Below are positions 1 to 11,084 of a stretch of 64,000 nt of DNA, piece by piece. Position 1 is the first letter of the stretch, and each line of letters opens with the position of its first letter. Below the pieces are notes generated by a model. That model worked only from the letters and a program-made list of their open reading frames with translations. It was not told the DNA's origin and made no database searches. This stretch comes from Phascolarctos cinereus (Eukaryota; Chordata; Mammalia; Diprotodontia; Phascolarctidae): contig NW_018343991.1 in assembly GCF_002099425.1 (NCBI RefSeq), forward strand, positions 13,397,001-13,461,000, written 5' to 3'. The translations under genes and the position numbers were made by a program.

Positions 1-120
1 TTTTTAAAAGTAGCAAAACACTTCTTTACCACTCTCTGAATAAAACTGTGACATTTGCATTATCCAATATTACATGTTTCTACTGCTGATCTGGCCAATA
101 GACTCTACTCTTTTTTGTAT

Positions 121-144
121 TTGTTGTTGTTGTTGTTGTTGTTG
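121..144 (+). repeat. (TTG)n microsatellite
   Basis: Eight TTG units run in a row, in RPRD1B intron 2. Confidence 0.95.
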
Positions 145-499
145 GGTATTTTTTTAAATACAAAACATACATTCATTTTAAAAAGTTAGGTGGTACTTTA
201 AAAACATCTGAAAACTCCACAATTTTGTAAAATTTTGTAAAAATATCCAAAATGTTTTTTGTTCTTGCTATTCACTCAGCCTTGTAATTTCATGGGTGTA
301 GGAAAATTTTGGAGTAAAAAATAACACTACCAATAAAACAATTTACCTACAGCTTAAAATCTTAGACTTGCCTGGATCACTGAGAAGTGATTTGTCCATG
401 GTTACATAGCTAGTATGTACCAGAAACTGATCTTGAAGCCAGGTCTTCCTGATTCCCAGACTCAATCCCAGGTTGTCTTTCAGTCACCCTATTTGCAAT

Positions 500-745
500 C
501 TGAATTGACAACTAGATAGTGAAGTACATAGGGTGCTAGACATGGAGTCAGAAAGACTTGAATTCAATTCTGACTCCACACATTTAGTAGCTACGTAGCC
601 CTGGGAAAGTCACTTAACCTTTCTGCCTCAGTTCCTTCAACTATAAAATGAGGACATAACAACACTTACCTCACAGGGCGGTTGTGAGAATCATATGAGA
701 TATTTGGGAAAGCGCCTGGCACATAAGAGATGGTATATAAGTGCT
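500..745 (+). repeat. MIR-type CORE-SINE
   Basis: The order of a tRNA-like head, the CORE (GGGAAAGTCACTTAACCT), the CAGTTCCTTCAACTATAAAATG block and the GTGCTTTTT-type tail is that of a MIR element. It is diverged and therefore old. Confidence 0.85.
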
Positions 746-1179
746 TTTTTCTTTCTCTTCCTCTTTAAGCTTGTTGTTTCAGTAAATTAAAAACAACTAA
801 GAATATGCTGGGTTTTTTAAATAGTAATTGTCCTCATACAGCACAACAAAATAATGAAAATCATTTAAGTATGCTATGATTTCATAACTATTTCAGTTAT
901 GGTTTCAACACTAACAAATAGTTGAAATCGCCTACAAAGCATTCTAACATAGATAGAAAAAAATATGAAAATGTGAATGTGAAAAATATATTAAAAATTA
1001 ATTGCTGCTGTTGAAAATTGAGGACATGAACTTGAAGGCTTTCCTAGACATGTCAGTCCAGCTGTCTCTCCTTTGATCTCCTTACGTACTTATTGTCCAG
1101 ACCACTCAGTACATGCTACCCAGTATTCTTTTTGTGGGCGAGTGGCAAAGTGGACAAGAGATACAGGGCAAGAGTACTA

Positions 1180-1560
1180 GACTTTGAATAACAACCAATA
1201 TATATCTTAAGCACCTATTGTATACCAGTGAATATGTAGACACTGGTGATAAAAAAGTGAAATAGCTGCTCATCCAATGAACTCAAATTCTACAAGGAGA
1301 AAACAACATGCTCACAGATAATACAGGAGATACATAAAAATATGCAGTGATTGAGGGCAAGGGTAGGCACTAAAAATTGAGGGAATCAGAAAAAGTCTCT
1401 TATAGGAAGTAGCACTTGAACTGAATCTTAAAGAATACCTGGGCTGAAGTCCTATCTTTGTAAACTTGGATAAGCCACTTCCCATCTGGGTCTCAGTTTC
1501 CTCATCTGTAAAATGAGGGAAATGGACTAAATGTTCTTCCACCTCTGACATTCTATTATT
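1180..1560. repeat. L2 fragment (minus) next to a MIR 3' half (plus)
   Basis: 1180-1440 reads like the reverse complement of an L2 3' region (AGCACCTATTGTATACCAG, then a line of AGTAGCACTTGAACTGAATC). 1440-1560 is a plus-strand MIR piece containing CAGTTTCCTCATCTGTAAAATG. Confidence 0.65.
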
Positions 1561-1589
1561 CTACTTATCTTTTTACATACATAGTTTGT

Positions 1590-1710
1590 TCTCCATCTTC
1601 TTATTCATACTCTCCACCTCCCACTCCCTGCAACTATATGAATACGAGAACCATTCTTTATGTCTCTTTGTATTCCCAGAACCGTGCATATTCAATAAAT
1701 ATTTATATAG
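1590..1710 (+). repeat. L2 3'-end fragment
   Basis: It ends with a TTGTATTCCCAGAACCGTGC...AATAAATATT tail, the usual L2 terminal pattern. Strongly decayed. Confidence 0.5.
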
Positions 1711-2394
1711 CAGAACTAAAAGGGAACTTAGAGATTATCCAGTTAAATTTCTCACTCTACAGATAAGGGAATTATGTAATGATAAAAGCTGGTAAAAATA
1801 AAAGCTATATCTTACTCTAAATGCAAAATAATATGTACAACAGTTATGTAAAAACTAATGAGGTACTTTGTATAGAACAAATATGTCTTTTAGTCTTTCA
1901 AACACAGGAACTTAACTACAATTTTAAAAAAGGCCACTCCATAGACCACTAACTCTGACTCTGGTTTGGTGACTGTCATTGCTGGTATTTTTCTTAAATG
2001 ATAATCAAATGTAGAATATCAACTGAATTAAAAGGATCAATTCTCTTTGTTCAGTATAAAGCCATCACTACTGAACTATAAAAAGACAGCTGAAGAGGTC
2101 CAAGTCTTCTGACAAGGTAGCCTTTTAATCACAATCGAAACTTGATTACGGACACATCTAAACCAACTATTAAGTTACAAAATAAGCCATGTGTCTTCAA
2201 ATTTTTAATAACACTAGAAAGAGAATGAAGAGAGAAACTGATAAGAGCACTGAATACAAAAGTAGCCCTTGAAAAAAAGCAGACAGAAAGGGGGAATAAG
2301 AAATACTGATAGGATTCTCCTTCCCAAAAAGCTTCTGGATAGTTTTAATCAAGTACCCATGGCCTTTCTGATGACTGTAAAATTATTTTTTGAT

Positions 2395-2610
2395 ATATTC
2401 CAAGTCACTTCCTAACCTTTCCTTCCTTGCCCATTGTTAGTGCTCTTCCCCTCCTCAAATTATCTTGCGGCCATTTATCTGTTTATATGTTACATTTGCC
2501 CCCTTGTAGAATGTAAGACTGGTTACTTTTTGCCTTTGTATTCCCAACATGTAGCATAGTATCCAGCCCATAATAGGTGCTAAATGTCTGCATTTCTGAA
2601 TGGAATTTCT
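2395..2610 (+). repeat. L2 3'-end fragment
   Basis: The GTAGAATGTAAGACTGG block, TTGTATTCCCAACATG and AATAGGTGCTAAATG follow the L2 terminal consensus. Old copy in RPRD1B intron 2. Confidence 0.75.
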
Positions 2611-3449
2611 AGTCATAAGAGTTAAGAAGATCAAATTTTAATTCCCAAAATTTCTCTCTAAAAAAAGTTACTTTCTGTTTTCCAGTCATGGTCATCCTGA
2701 TCAATACTTATCGGCAAATGCTCTAAGGATCACCTCTACTTTCTAAAGTGTATTATGTAGGTTTGAAGATGGGGCACATTCAACTTCTAAAGTAATCTTC
2801 CTTATTTTAAGGCCTCCTATACCATTCCAAGTATTATATTCTAGCAGTCTGTTCAAGAATGAATTTATATTGGAAAGACCCAATTTTTAATCATATAAAA
2901 GCCAATAACATCCTCAGTTTTTTTAGTGTCATCAGTTTAGAACTTAGCTTTCCTATGGAAAAGAGGAAAAAATATTTTATTTGATAATATACTCAAATAT
3001 TTTTCTATTTCCTTTTTTGTTTTTTTAAAAATTATATCACATTCTTTTTTTCTGATTTTGTCCTTCTGGCAAAGCTGAGGGGATTTGGGGGGTTTTGTTC
3101 TGTTTTGTTTTTTCAATGTGAAGTAATGTTTCACTGAAGAATAGCCAGATTTTCTTTTCTACTGTTTCTCTCTATGGAAAACAATCTACAGCTGAATGCT
3201 TAACTAAACGATACACATTGATGTTTCCTAAACATGTTCAAAGACACAAGAAAATGTTGACATAAGCAATGTTTCTCCTTCTAAAACCTTAGACTTGAAA
3301 GTATGCATCAAAATGCTTAACACACATGTCAATTTCTCATTATGAAAATTTCCTTCATTCAGTTCCAAATTTCCTGGCTTCCCTTTATTCCAGGGATATT
3401 CTACAACTACAGACTAGCATTTATAGATTCAATCAAATTATTTCTAGAT

Positions 3450-3930
3450 CTAAAATATCCTGTGGTATTTTTATCTCCAGAATCAAATATAAAGTCCTTT
3501 GTTGACATTTAAAGCTCTTTACAGCCTGGACCCTTTCTAACCTTTTTCCAGTCTTTTATTTTACTATCTTCTGAACACTCTAAAGTCCAAAGACATCAGC
3601 CTACCTACTGTTCCTACATGATACTCTATCTCCCATTCCCTACCTAGAATGCTATTCCTCAAGTCTGCCTCTTAAGACTCCCAGGCTTTCTTCAAAACAC
3701 TGTTCAAAAAACCACTATCCTGTCTCATTCCCTCCCCCTGCTGCTAGAACCTCCTCTGTAAGCTTACCTTCCATCTATTTTACATGTATCTTATATGTAG
3801 GCATTTTTAATATATTGTCCCTCATTAGAACACAAGCTCCAAAAGGGTAAGAATTATTTTTCCTTTCTTTGTAACTCCATGCTTGGCAAACTGCCTGGCA
3901 AGAACTTAATAAATGCTTGTCAGTTTCTTG
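3450..3930 (+). repeat. L2 3'-end fragment
   Basis: It shows the L2 order AGCTCTTTACAGCCTGG, CCTAGAATGCTATTCC, the CACAAGCTCC block and TTAATAAATGCTTGTCAG. About 480 bp. Confidence 0.8.
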
Positions 3931-4671
3931 TGACGAAATTTTTCTTTATCACATTTAAAATAATTCAGGCTGTCATTTACATCACTACATGGAACATGCT
4001 ATGGTGCTCTTTAGCAAAAACAAATAGGAAAGGTTTAGCAGGACAACACTAGATCCAATATTGATTTTGCAGATTAGTAATTACTGCTTTTGCTGTTACA
4101 GAAACAAGTACTATCTTTAGCTGAAAGAAAAACAGGCACAAAACTTTGGTTCCTGGAAACAGAGCAAGCATGCAAAAATGGAGACATAACTTATTCCTTT
4201 TTATTAGGGCACCATCACCCAAAACTCCTCTTCATATAAAGGTTGATATAAGTCAAAGGACTATTACTCTGCGTTCTGATCTTTAAGAGACCATAAGTTT
4301 GTTGACTGACTTTAAGAAAATTTAAACTAAATATGCTATTTACCATGTTATTGATCACAAGCTAAAGACAACTCAATAAAACCCAAGTACAATATGACCC
4401 AGAAAATTATTAGGATAAGTTGTTACATAATTTGGAGAAAGAAAGAGTATCCTTAGTAAGAGTATCCCTTAAGTATTACTGTTGAATTCTCATAATGTGC
4501 CAAAATGTTTACATAGTTGCTAGAGCTCTTAAGGATTTAGCTTGAAGGAAAACCATTAATTTGGCCTGTATAGCTATAAATATCCTGACAAAAATATTTA
4601 ATTTTCAAGTGGTAGAGAGTTTCACACAAAGTAATAAAAGAATTACAGGAAAAAAAAAGCAGACAACATAC
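3931..4671. other. RPRD1B intron 2, no feature recognised
   Basis: AT-rich intron sequence next to the exon 2 donor. I found no gene or repeat I could name. Confidence 0.6.
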
Positions 4672-4801
4672 CTGGCAACATGGGAAAAAGCATCCACGAG
4701 GACAGATTCAAATTCCCTAGTGAATTCAGGCCCCTTCCTCTTACTGTTTTGGATGACATCATTTGCTAAGTATAAAAACGTAAGCTTTCTATTTGATTTG
4801 G
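4672..4801 (-). CDS. RPRD1B: RPRD1B coding exon 2
   Basis: This 130-nt exon encodes residues 51-94 and includes NDVIQNSKRKGPEF and the end DAFSHVAR. It continues the CID fold; the family's CTD-binding surface includes the NDVIQ helix. The acceptor is a CTTTCAG reading into 4801 on the minus strand after a TTTTCTTCTTT tract, and the donor is GTATGT from 4671. The exon enters in phase 1 and leaves in phase 2, as expected for continuation into an exon starting with the remembered human EADEG. A plus-strand open frame over the same bases (4561-4896) is a shadow. Confidence 0.95.
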
Positions 4802-6324
4802 CTGAAAGAAGAAAAGAAAATACTTTAACTTACATTGTAACTGTGCTATTTCTCATCTCATGGTCAGTTTCTTACCAAAGCCTACTTACTATATAACAGA
4901 ATACAAACATATCTTTGTTAGAGGTCAAGGACTGTGCATTTAACAAACTTCATAGAATATAGCAACAAATGCACTTAAGACCTAATTTTTTTTACCAAAG
5001 CTGGCCTAAAACTAGTATAAAAGGAAATAACTGTCTTAATTTCTTCATGAAATAAGTCTCTGTGTCAAATGCACAAAGTTACAAATACTATCTTAAGAAA
5101 AGATCCGAAAGGTTAAGAATTCGAAATCCAATAGCACATGGCAAAACAAAACTTTTACTTGAAAATACAGGAATATACTGCAAGGATGGACATTTCTAAC
5201 TGCTGTTGTTAATTACTATATGTTACTGAAAGAAACTAAATCAGAACCTGTTCTTATTTCAAAATCACTTTTTGTTATCCACAAACCAATAGTTAAATTT
5301 TTTTCCTGAACATTTTTAGTCACCAGTCCAAGGTAGCTAATTCTGTAACCCAACAGAAAAACCTCTAAAAGATGTATTCTTTATTTAAAATGCAAAAATA
5401 TATTAATGCTATGTTATCAGATCATTACTTAAAATTTACACACATGAAGTCAGGAAAATAAAAATTATGGCTCCCACAAAACCCATAATTCTTTTTTTTT
5501 ATACATAGTAGATGCAGTATTTCCTATTACTCTATATGGTATCATATATTAAACCATAAAAACTTCATACAGTATGTCTGAGTTACAGTTGCTTTGGGGA
5601 ACATTACTGAATTTCCTGGCTTCCATGCACATAACTTCTCGACCATAAAGTTGCATCACCAGTTTTTGGTGAAGGTTTTCTTTTAAAAGGAATAAATAAA
5701 AATGTAATCAGATATCGGAACACTAAGTTTTCTTCAATACCAAAGTACTTGAACTCAAACGTATCATACTTCAACCTTTACCCACCTTACAAACTAGTCT
5801 TTGCTCCATTTTTCTTCCCCTTTTGAAAGACACATAGCATGCATCACTCAGCAGTTACAAGATAGTTTCAAATGTAGTTATTGATAATAACTGAAACTTA
5901 AATTTGGGGTTTTAAAAAAACACAACAGTTTAAATATTTCCCCCAAAAGTTCATATAAATATGTCTGCTCTCAATTCCAATAAACATCTAGTAACAAGTC
6001 AGATCAACAAATAAGAAATTTAATAATCTAAAGGTACTTTAACAGTTTTAATAATTGGTCAAAAACAAAAGTGGATTCAATAATTACTCCTGTATCCCAT
6101 TACAGTAACAAAGGTATAAATACCATAGGAGGTATTTCTTTTCATACACCTGTTTTGGGAAGCTGGAGAAATCCATAAATACCAAGTTTGTATTGATATT
6201 AATCAACAATGAATTCTAAAATAAAATAACAATAGCCAATTCTTAAATAAAGGTTTACATATTTCACATGTCTTACGTTCAAAAACCCAGAATCCAAATG
6301 ACAAGAAAACAATTTGGACACTGT
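4802..6324. other. RPRD1B intron 1, AT-rich, no feature recognised
   Basis: About 1.5 kb of AT-rich sequence beside exon 2, without an evident repeat or open frame. It may be unique intron sequence. Confidence 0.6.
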
Positions 6325-6525
6325 AGAATAGCACTACGGCAAAGTGGAAAGGGTGTTGTATTTGGAGTAAGATCTGGGTTCAAATCTCAGCTCTGTTACT
6401 TACTGCCTTTGCAATCTTGGACAAGTCATTTAACTTCTCTGGACCTCCTTTGCAAAATTAGGATGTTATGAGCAAGTGAACATTGAGTTCCCTTCAAGTT
6501 CTAACCTATGACTCTATGAATCAAA
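6325..6525 (+). repeat. MIR-type CORE-SINE
   Basis: A tRNA-like GGTTCAAATCTCAGCTCTG box, CAAGTCATTTAACTTCTCTGG core and trailing CTATGACTCTATGA are in MIR order. Confidence 0.85.
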
Positions 6526-7234
6526 ATTTTTCCAGCAGCTGAAATTATGAATTCCATAAGACAACTAAGGATAAAAAATCAAATATTTTCACTGCTAATA
6601 ATGACAATTATTTTCATCACCTTTCCAGCCAAACTATTATGATGTGCTTTAGGATGAAACGCTCTTCCCTTCTTCAGGAAACATTCTATGCCCCTAGCAA
6701 GGAGTCATGTGTATAAAGAAAAGTCATTTCAGAGGAAAATCTAGACCTCAGGAATTACTGGAACAGTAATTTTTTTTTTGAATCCCCAGATACATGGACA
6801 ATATACTATAAAGCTTTCATCTGTTGTGACATTAGAAATCAAGGCTCTCTTCAAAAGGCAAAAATCGATCATTTAAGCTATCTTCCTCTTCCCTTCCTCT
6901 CTCTTCCACTCTTCAACTCCACTCTCCCAATCAGTTCATTTGGTTGTTAGACAGAGACAAAAAACTTCCTGACTTTCTTTTGAGGTCCTGAGAACAGTCT
7001 TAAAGTTACCTACTTTATAGGCAATATATTTACTTTTTAAAGAAGTTGTTTCTTCAAGAGCATTTTAAACAAATTACAGTATAGAAGTGGCTCCATAAAC
7101 TGAAGAAAAAAAAATAAGGGTGAAAGAGGAAAAATAGGAGTATGTACTAGGTAAACAGAAAAATTTCTAGGCAATGAAAAGCAATAATTTTGGTCAAGTA
7201 ATTTTAAGTACTTCAGAGGTATGTTTTTCCTAGT
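6526..7234. other. RPRD1B intron 1, no feature recognised
   Basis: AT-rich, with short homopolymers. No gene or repeat could be named. Confidence 0.55.
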
Positions 7235-7402
7235 TTTTTTGTTTTGTTCTGTTTTTTTACTTTTTGGTGAGGCAATCAGGGTTCAGTTATTTACCCAAGG
7301 TCACACAGCTAGTAAGTGTCAAGTGTCTTTGGCCAGATTTGAACTCAGGTCCTCCTGACTCCAAGGCAGGAGCTCTGTCCCCTGTACCACCTAGCTGCCC
7401 CC
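7235..7402 (-). repeat. Marsupial tRNA-type SINE, minus strand
   Basis: It ends in the reverse of the SINE head (CACCTAGCTGCCCC) and contains AAGGTCACACAGCTAGTAAG and GATTTGAACTCAGGTCCTCC, the reverse of the SINE tRNA B-box region. The same family recurs at 14225, 25129, 59576, 60964 and 61379. Confidence 0.9.
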
Positions 7403-7899
7403 CAAGACGTACTTTATAAGGAGACAATAGTGAATTTGGAGACCTCTGAAATACACACTTCTAGATGATAAAGGGTTGGGAAGAACACCAAAAAGCAGCA
7501 TCAAAACCTATCACAGAACCCCTACTGATGGTTCAAGTTTTGGGGAAAGCACAGTACCTTACATATAGTAGTAGCTTTAAAATTCTGCTGCTGTGAACTA
7601 GCCCAACTACAACCAAAAAAGTCTCTGGCACCAAAGACCTAACTTTAGCTACTTCCAGGTGTACCTCAATGAGAACACATGCCTGCAGGCCCCTTCATCA
7701 ACCCAACAAAAAGATGCTGAATATTAAAAGTGTTGAGAAAGAAGTAAAAGGGCAGATAGATCAAAACGAGATTCCTCCCTCCTAAATGAAGCATTTGGGA
7801 GTCATCAGCAATCACAAAGGAGTGGGAACTCAGAGGGCTGCCCAAGGGGAAAACATGCAGGAAGAGGTATAAGGGACTAAGTAGAGGAGAATACTTGAA

Positions 7900-8945
7900 G
7901 GCAAAAAGGGTATGGAAAAAGTTGTGAGGAAGAGTGCTTGTGTGAAGGGTTGAGGACTCAGGTGGGAAGGGGTGTGTGAATGACAGAGACAGTAGTGGAG
8001 AATTGGAGGGACATTCAGTGGAGACGGGTGGGAAGCTAGAAAGTCAAGAGGCGTGTGCATGGAGAGTTGGAAGCTTGTCAGAAAGGTCCTGGAAGGTTGG
8101 GATGGAGAGACAGAGCTAGTGGAGGCCTGGAGAGAGATGGGTAGGGGTACTGGTGGTTTGGGGACTGGTCAGACAGACAAGGAGGGGTTCATTAAGAATG
8201 GGGAGCTATTCAGATAAAGGCAGTGTAAAGCATGTGGAGAAAGAGGACAGACAGGTGGTGGAGAGCTGGCGGCCTGGCACAAACACAGAGAGAGAGATGC
8301 ATGAAGGACTGGGGAGCTGGACAGACAGAAGTAGAAGGGCATTCGTGGAGGGTTAGGAGAACTTAGCACAATACCTTGGCACAGAAAATGTGTTCAATAA
8401 ATGCTTACTGACTGTCCAGACAGAGGTGGGGGGGGGGTTTTGAGGCACAAAGTAGTGGAAGGCTGAGCACCTCTGGCATAAGAATTTCTACTGCCTTTCT
8501 TGCAATCCCCAGAGCTAGGACAGCGACAGGCACAGCCCTGCAGCTTAATAAATGTTCGGCTGACAAATCAGACTGAAGAAGAGGAAGTCGGGGGGCCTGA
8601 CAGAAGCACATGGAGAGGGGCACATGTGGGAATAGGGAACTGGATAGACCGGGGAGGGGGCTGAAAGGCTGCTCCCCCTTAACAGTGCCTGACACACAGT
8701 AGGCATTTAATAAATGCCTGCTTCCAGCTCCGACGGAGGTAGGGGGAGGCAGGGGACAGGGAAGAAGCACATGGAAAGGGATGCACTAAGGATTGGGGAG
8801 CTGGGCAGACAGCTGGGTTCCTGGAGGATTGGGGGGTGGGGTTGGCCCAGGGCCTGACAGATAATAGGCGCTTAATAAATGGGTTCGGCCCGAGACAGGG
8901 GAGGCAGAGAGCTGGACGCATGGGGATCGGGGGAGCTCTCAGACT
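7900..8945. repeat. Degenerate ~160-bp tandem array beside RPRD1B exon 1
   Basis: Two anchors recur in step. A GGGGAGCTGGNCAGACAG-like motif appears near 8155, 8310, 8634 and 8797, with a degenerate slot near 8472. A (T)TAATAAATG motif appears near 8390, 8545, 8708 and 8875. Both give a period of about 160 bp. The AATAAATG part resembles an L2 3' tail, so the unit may derive from one. The array is purine-rich on the plus strand and stops about 40 bp before the exon 1 donor. The left edge (7900-8100) is blurred. Confidence 0.7.
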
Positions 8946-8987
8946 GCCGGGGAGGCGGGGGCCTGACAGCCCCGACTGGATACGCAC

Positions 8988-9138
8988 CTTTGCGGAGCTC
9001 GCGGTGCCACACCGAGACGATGGGCCCCGCATGCTTGCGGTGATGGATCAGCCACAGAGACAACGTCTGGACGCTCTGCTGGGAGTTACTCAGCTCCGAG
9101 AGTTTCTTCTCCAGCGCGGACTCCGAGAAAGAGGACAT
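8988..9138 (-). CDS. RPRD1B: RPRD1B coding exon 1
   Basis: On the minus strand this encodes residues 1-50, beginning MSSFSESALEKKLSEL and ending VSVWHRELRK, plus the first base of codon 51. It forms the first helices of the CID domain, which binds phosphorylated heptad repeats of the RNA polymerase II C-terminal domain in the nucleus. The start is the first ATG of this frame after the GC-rich leader and matches the human start. The exon ends AAAG followed by a GTGCGT donor (8987-8982). Joining to exon 2 restores codon 51 as alanine, in frame. The exon sits inside the CpG island, with TTI1 divergent on the other side. Confidence 0.95.
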
Positions 9139-9659
9139 GGTGGCGGGAGGGAGGGAGGACTGGCGGGCTTCCGGGCGGGGCGGAGCGGGAAGAGGCAGCC
9201 GATGGACACAGGCCCGGGGCGAGGTCCAGTCCGAGACCGAGCTGCAGCCGGACTTGTCAGGCCAGGCCGAGAGCCTGAGGGGCCAAGGCCTGAGGGGCGG
9301 CCGAGTCTCCTCGGTAACAGCCGCCTCCGCCGCCGCCACAAGATGGCCACCTGACCTCTCACCCCGCCGCGAGAGAGGGCAAAGGGCAAGGGCCGGCGCG
9401 GAAGCAGGAGGGAAGCGGGGCGGTGGCAGGCGGATGGCCGCTGAGCTTTACCTTCGGTAGACTTTCATTTACCCTCCCAGAAGACTGCCCAAAAGAGGAG
9501 GTAGAGAAGGAGGGGGGTAGGGGGTAGGTTAGGCCGGGCCCCGCTGCGGAGTTCCCGGAAGGGGCGGGTACCGCTCTCCCGGCGCGCGAGCTCACTGAGT
9601 CTAAGTTGGTCCCTTTTTCCCGCGTCCCGGGACCTTTCTCGTGCCTCGGCGCGCCGGTG

Positions 9660-9715
9660 TAAACGTCACTTCCGGGAAGGAGCTCGAGTGGTGGGAAAGA
9701 CTAGAAGAGAACCAG
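9660..9715 (+). other. TTI1: TTI1 noncoding exon 1 (5' UTR); start approximate
   Basis: A strong donor, CCAG followed by GTAAGG, occurs at 9715/9716 just after the ETS-rich promoter segment. It is the best candidate for the 5' exon that joins the acceptor at 21683. The left boundary is a guess because no transcript evidence is available. The implied first intron is about 12 kb and full of repeats. Confidence 0.6.
9663..9676. promoter_or_regulatory. CRE half-site overlapping an ETS motif
   Basis: ACGTCACTTCCGGG combines a CREB/ATF half-site (TGACGT on the minus strand) with a GABP/ELK-type CTTCCGG. It lies 40-50 bp before the TTI1 first donor, near where the transcript should start. Such motifs are typical of CpG promoters. 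Binding is inferred. Confidence 0.55.
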
Positions 9716-10154
9716 GTAAGGGTTGGTGTGCGGAGCCGAGGGAAGAAGTTTCTCCCCGAAGGGAAAAGGAGGGTACAGTGAACTGGGGAAACCGAGGTTA
9801 GAAGCCGTGTAAGGTGAGGTCTAGGGCAGAGATGTTGATTCTCCTGCCCGGCCCTCTGCGCTGGGAGTCCCGAGACTTGGATGCCAGCCCCCAACTCTTG
9901 CACTCGTAGGGACCCAGCGCTGGGCATGGAGCATCAGCTCACTCGTGTCAAGGGACGCGAATGCGACCTGTTCCCTGATCACTGACTAGCCTGAGGGAAG
10001 CCAGTCCTTGGTTTGGAACCTTTTACTGGGTTATTTCTCTTCATAGAGTGTGAACCCAGCTATTGATTGATTTAGATCGTTTGGCTGCCCCGGCCCTGGA
10101 GCTACTTCTCTGTTTAAGTAGCTAAGGACGCTACTCTAGGGGCAGGAAAAGACC

Positions 10155-10275
10155 AATCGGTAAACACTTATCAAGCGCCTACTGTGTGCCCAGTCCTGTA
10201 CTAATCACTGAGGATACAAAAGGAGGCAAAAGACAAAAGCTTCCTGCCCACAAGGAGTTTATATTTTAGAAGAGC
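10155..10275 (-). repeat. L2 3'-end fragment, minus
   Basis: It reads AAGCGCCTACTGTGTGCCCAG, then GGATACAAAAGG and CCCACAAGGAG, the reverse complement of the L2 terminus. First repeat in TTI1 intron 1. Confidence 0.8.
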
Positions 10276-10349
10276 TGCAAATTACTAGTAAAATATTTAA
10301 AATGGGAAGTAATAGTACTTGCACTGTGCTTCTGTAAGGAAAGTAAATC

Positions 10350-10592
10350 TTAGTAATAATAATTTTGCAAATAGGTTTGCAAAGCCCTTTGCAAGAATCT
10401 TATTTGATCCTCACCACACCTCTGGGAGGTAGGTGCTATTATCATCCCCATTTTCAGGTAAAGAAAGTAGAGGCTGAGGGAAAGGTTGAGGTTAAGTGAC
10501 TTGCCCAGGGTCACGCAGCTAGTAAGTTCTGGGGCTGGATTTAAACTCAAGTCTTCCCACCTCCAAGTCCAGTACTCGTAACAGCTGCCCCA
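10350..10592 (-). repeat. MIR-type CORE-SINE, minus
   Basis: It contains TGGGAGGTAGGTGCTATTAT, the GACTTGCCCAGGGTCACGCAG core and a reversed tRNA-like head ending CAGCTGCCCC. Confidence 0.9.
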
Positions 10593-10689
10593 GAATCCAT
10601 AATTGAAATGTATTATCCTCATTCTTGTACCTTCTCTGCCACCCCAAATAATCTTCCAATAATATCCCTTTCACTGTCATCATAACTGA

Positions 10690-10880
10690 CAATTATATAG
10701 CAATTCGTTCACAGCAGCTTTATTTTTTTGTTTGATCCTCTGAACATCCCTGTGAGGAAGGTGGTGCAGGTATCATTTCCCCCAGGTTACAGATAGGGAA
10801 GCTGAGACCCAGAAAAGGAAAGTAACTTACCCAGAGCCACACAACTAAAAGTATAAAGAGCCCAGGAGTCTGCTGTGCTC
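10690..10880 (-). repeat. MIR-type CORE-SINE, minus
   Basis: It contains CCTGTGAGGAAGGTGGTGC, AAGCTGAGACCCAGAAAAGG and CTTACCCAGAGCCACACAAC in MIR order. More diverged than its neighbour. Confidence 0.8.
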
Positions 10881-11084
10881 TAAATACAACCTTCTTTCCC
10901 AGGCTGCACACTTGTTTGCATCCCACCCCACCCCACTCAGCACTAACCACTTCCTTTGCCTCTATCAACCAAGCTGGTCTCCCTACATAGACCACAGTCA
11001 TTCCCATGTCTGCACCTGTGTTCATTTGGTAACATTCCCACAGCACTACATGTCTAGAGAGTATTTGTTGAGAGAGAGTGTTAT

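Larger units (their letters stand above)
1..9138 (-). other. RPRD1B: RPRD1B gene, 5' part (partial)
   Basis: The gene runs right to left from its start codon at 9138 and leaves the window at position 1. Two coding exons are visible, 8988-9138 and 4672-4801, giving residues 1-94 of a protein that is about 326 residues in human. Intron 1 is 4186 bp. Intron 2 begins at 4671 and its acceptor was not found, so the remaining exons should lie outside the window. The visible part covers most of the CTD-interacting domain (CID). Introns carry L2 and MIR/CORE-SINE remnants. Identification rests on near-identity by eye to the remembered human protein over both exons. The paralogues RPRD1A and RPRD2 are less likely because the N-terminus matches RPRD1B so closely. 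Confidence 0.93.
8880..9720. promoter_or_regulatory. CpG-island bidirectional promoter of RPRD1B and TTI1
   Basis: This is the only long GC- and CpG-rich stretch in the window. It covers RPRD1B exon 1 and reaches the TTI1 first-exon donor. About 0.5 kb lies between the RPRD1B ATG (9138) and the TTI1 noncoding exon. No TATA box is evident. Visible motifs include a YY1-like AAGATGGC (9340-9347), GC boxes near 9415-9424 and 9557-9566, a CRE half-site ACGTCA (9663-9668), and an ETS-type CACTTCCGG overlapping it (9667-9675). Housekeeping genes paired head to head commonly use such promoters. Transcription start sites are inferred, not seen. Confidence 0.88.

Noticed and set aside
1-4671. RPRD1B exon 3
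   Set aside because: I looked on the minus strand for the expected EADEGCKKPLERLL and GGEFIQQLK blocks and found neither; it probably lies outside the window.
4561-4896. 111-codon plus-strand open frame
   Set aside because: It lies over RPRD1B exon 2 on the opposite strand; the minus-strand reading has the homology and the splice sites.
8836-9460. Several long open frames on both strands in the GC-rich promoter
   Set aside because: High GC content produces chance open frames. Only the RPRD1B exon 1 frame (first 50 codons) has homology.
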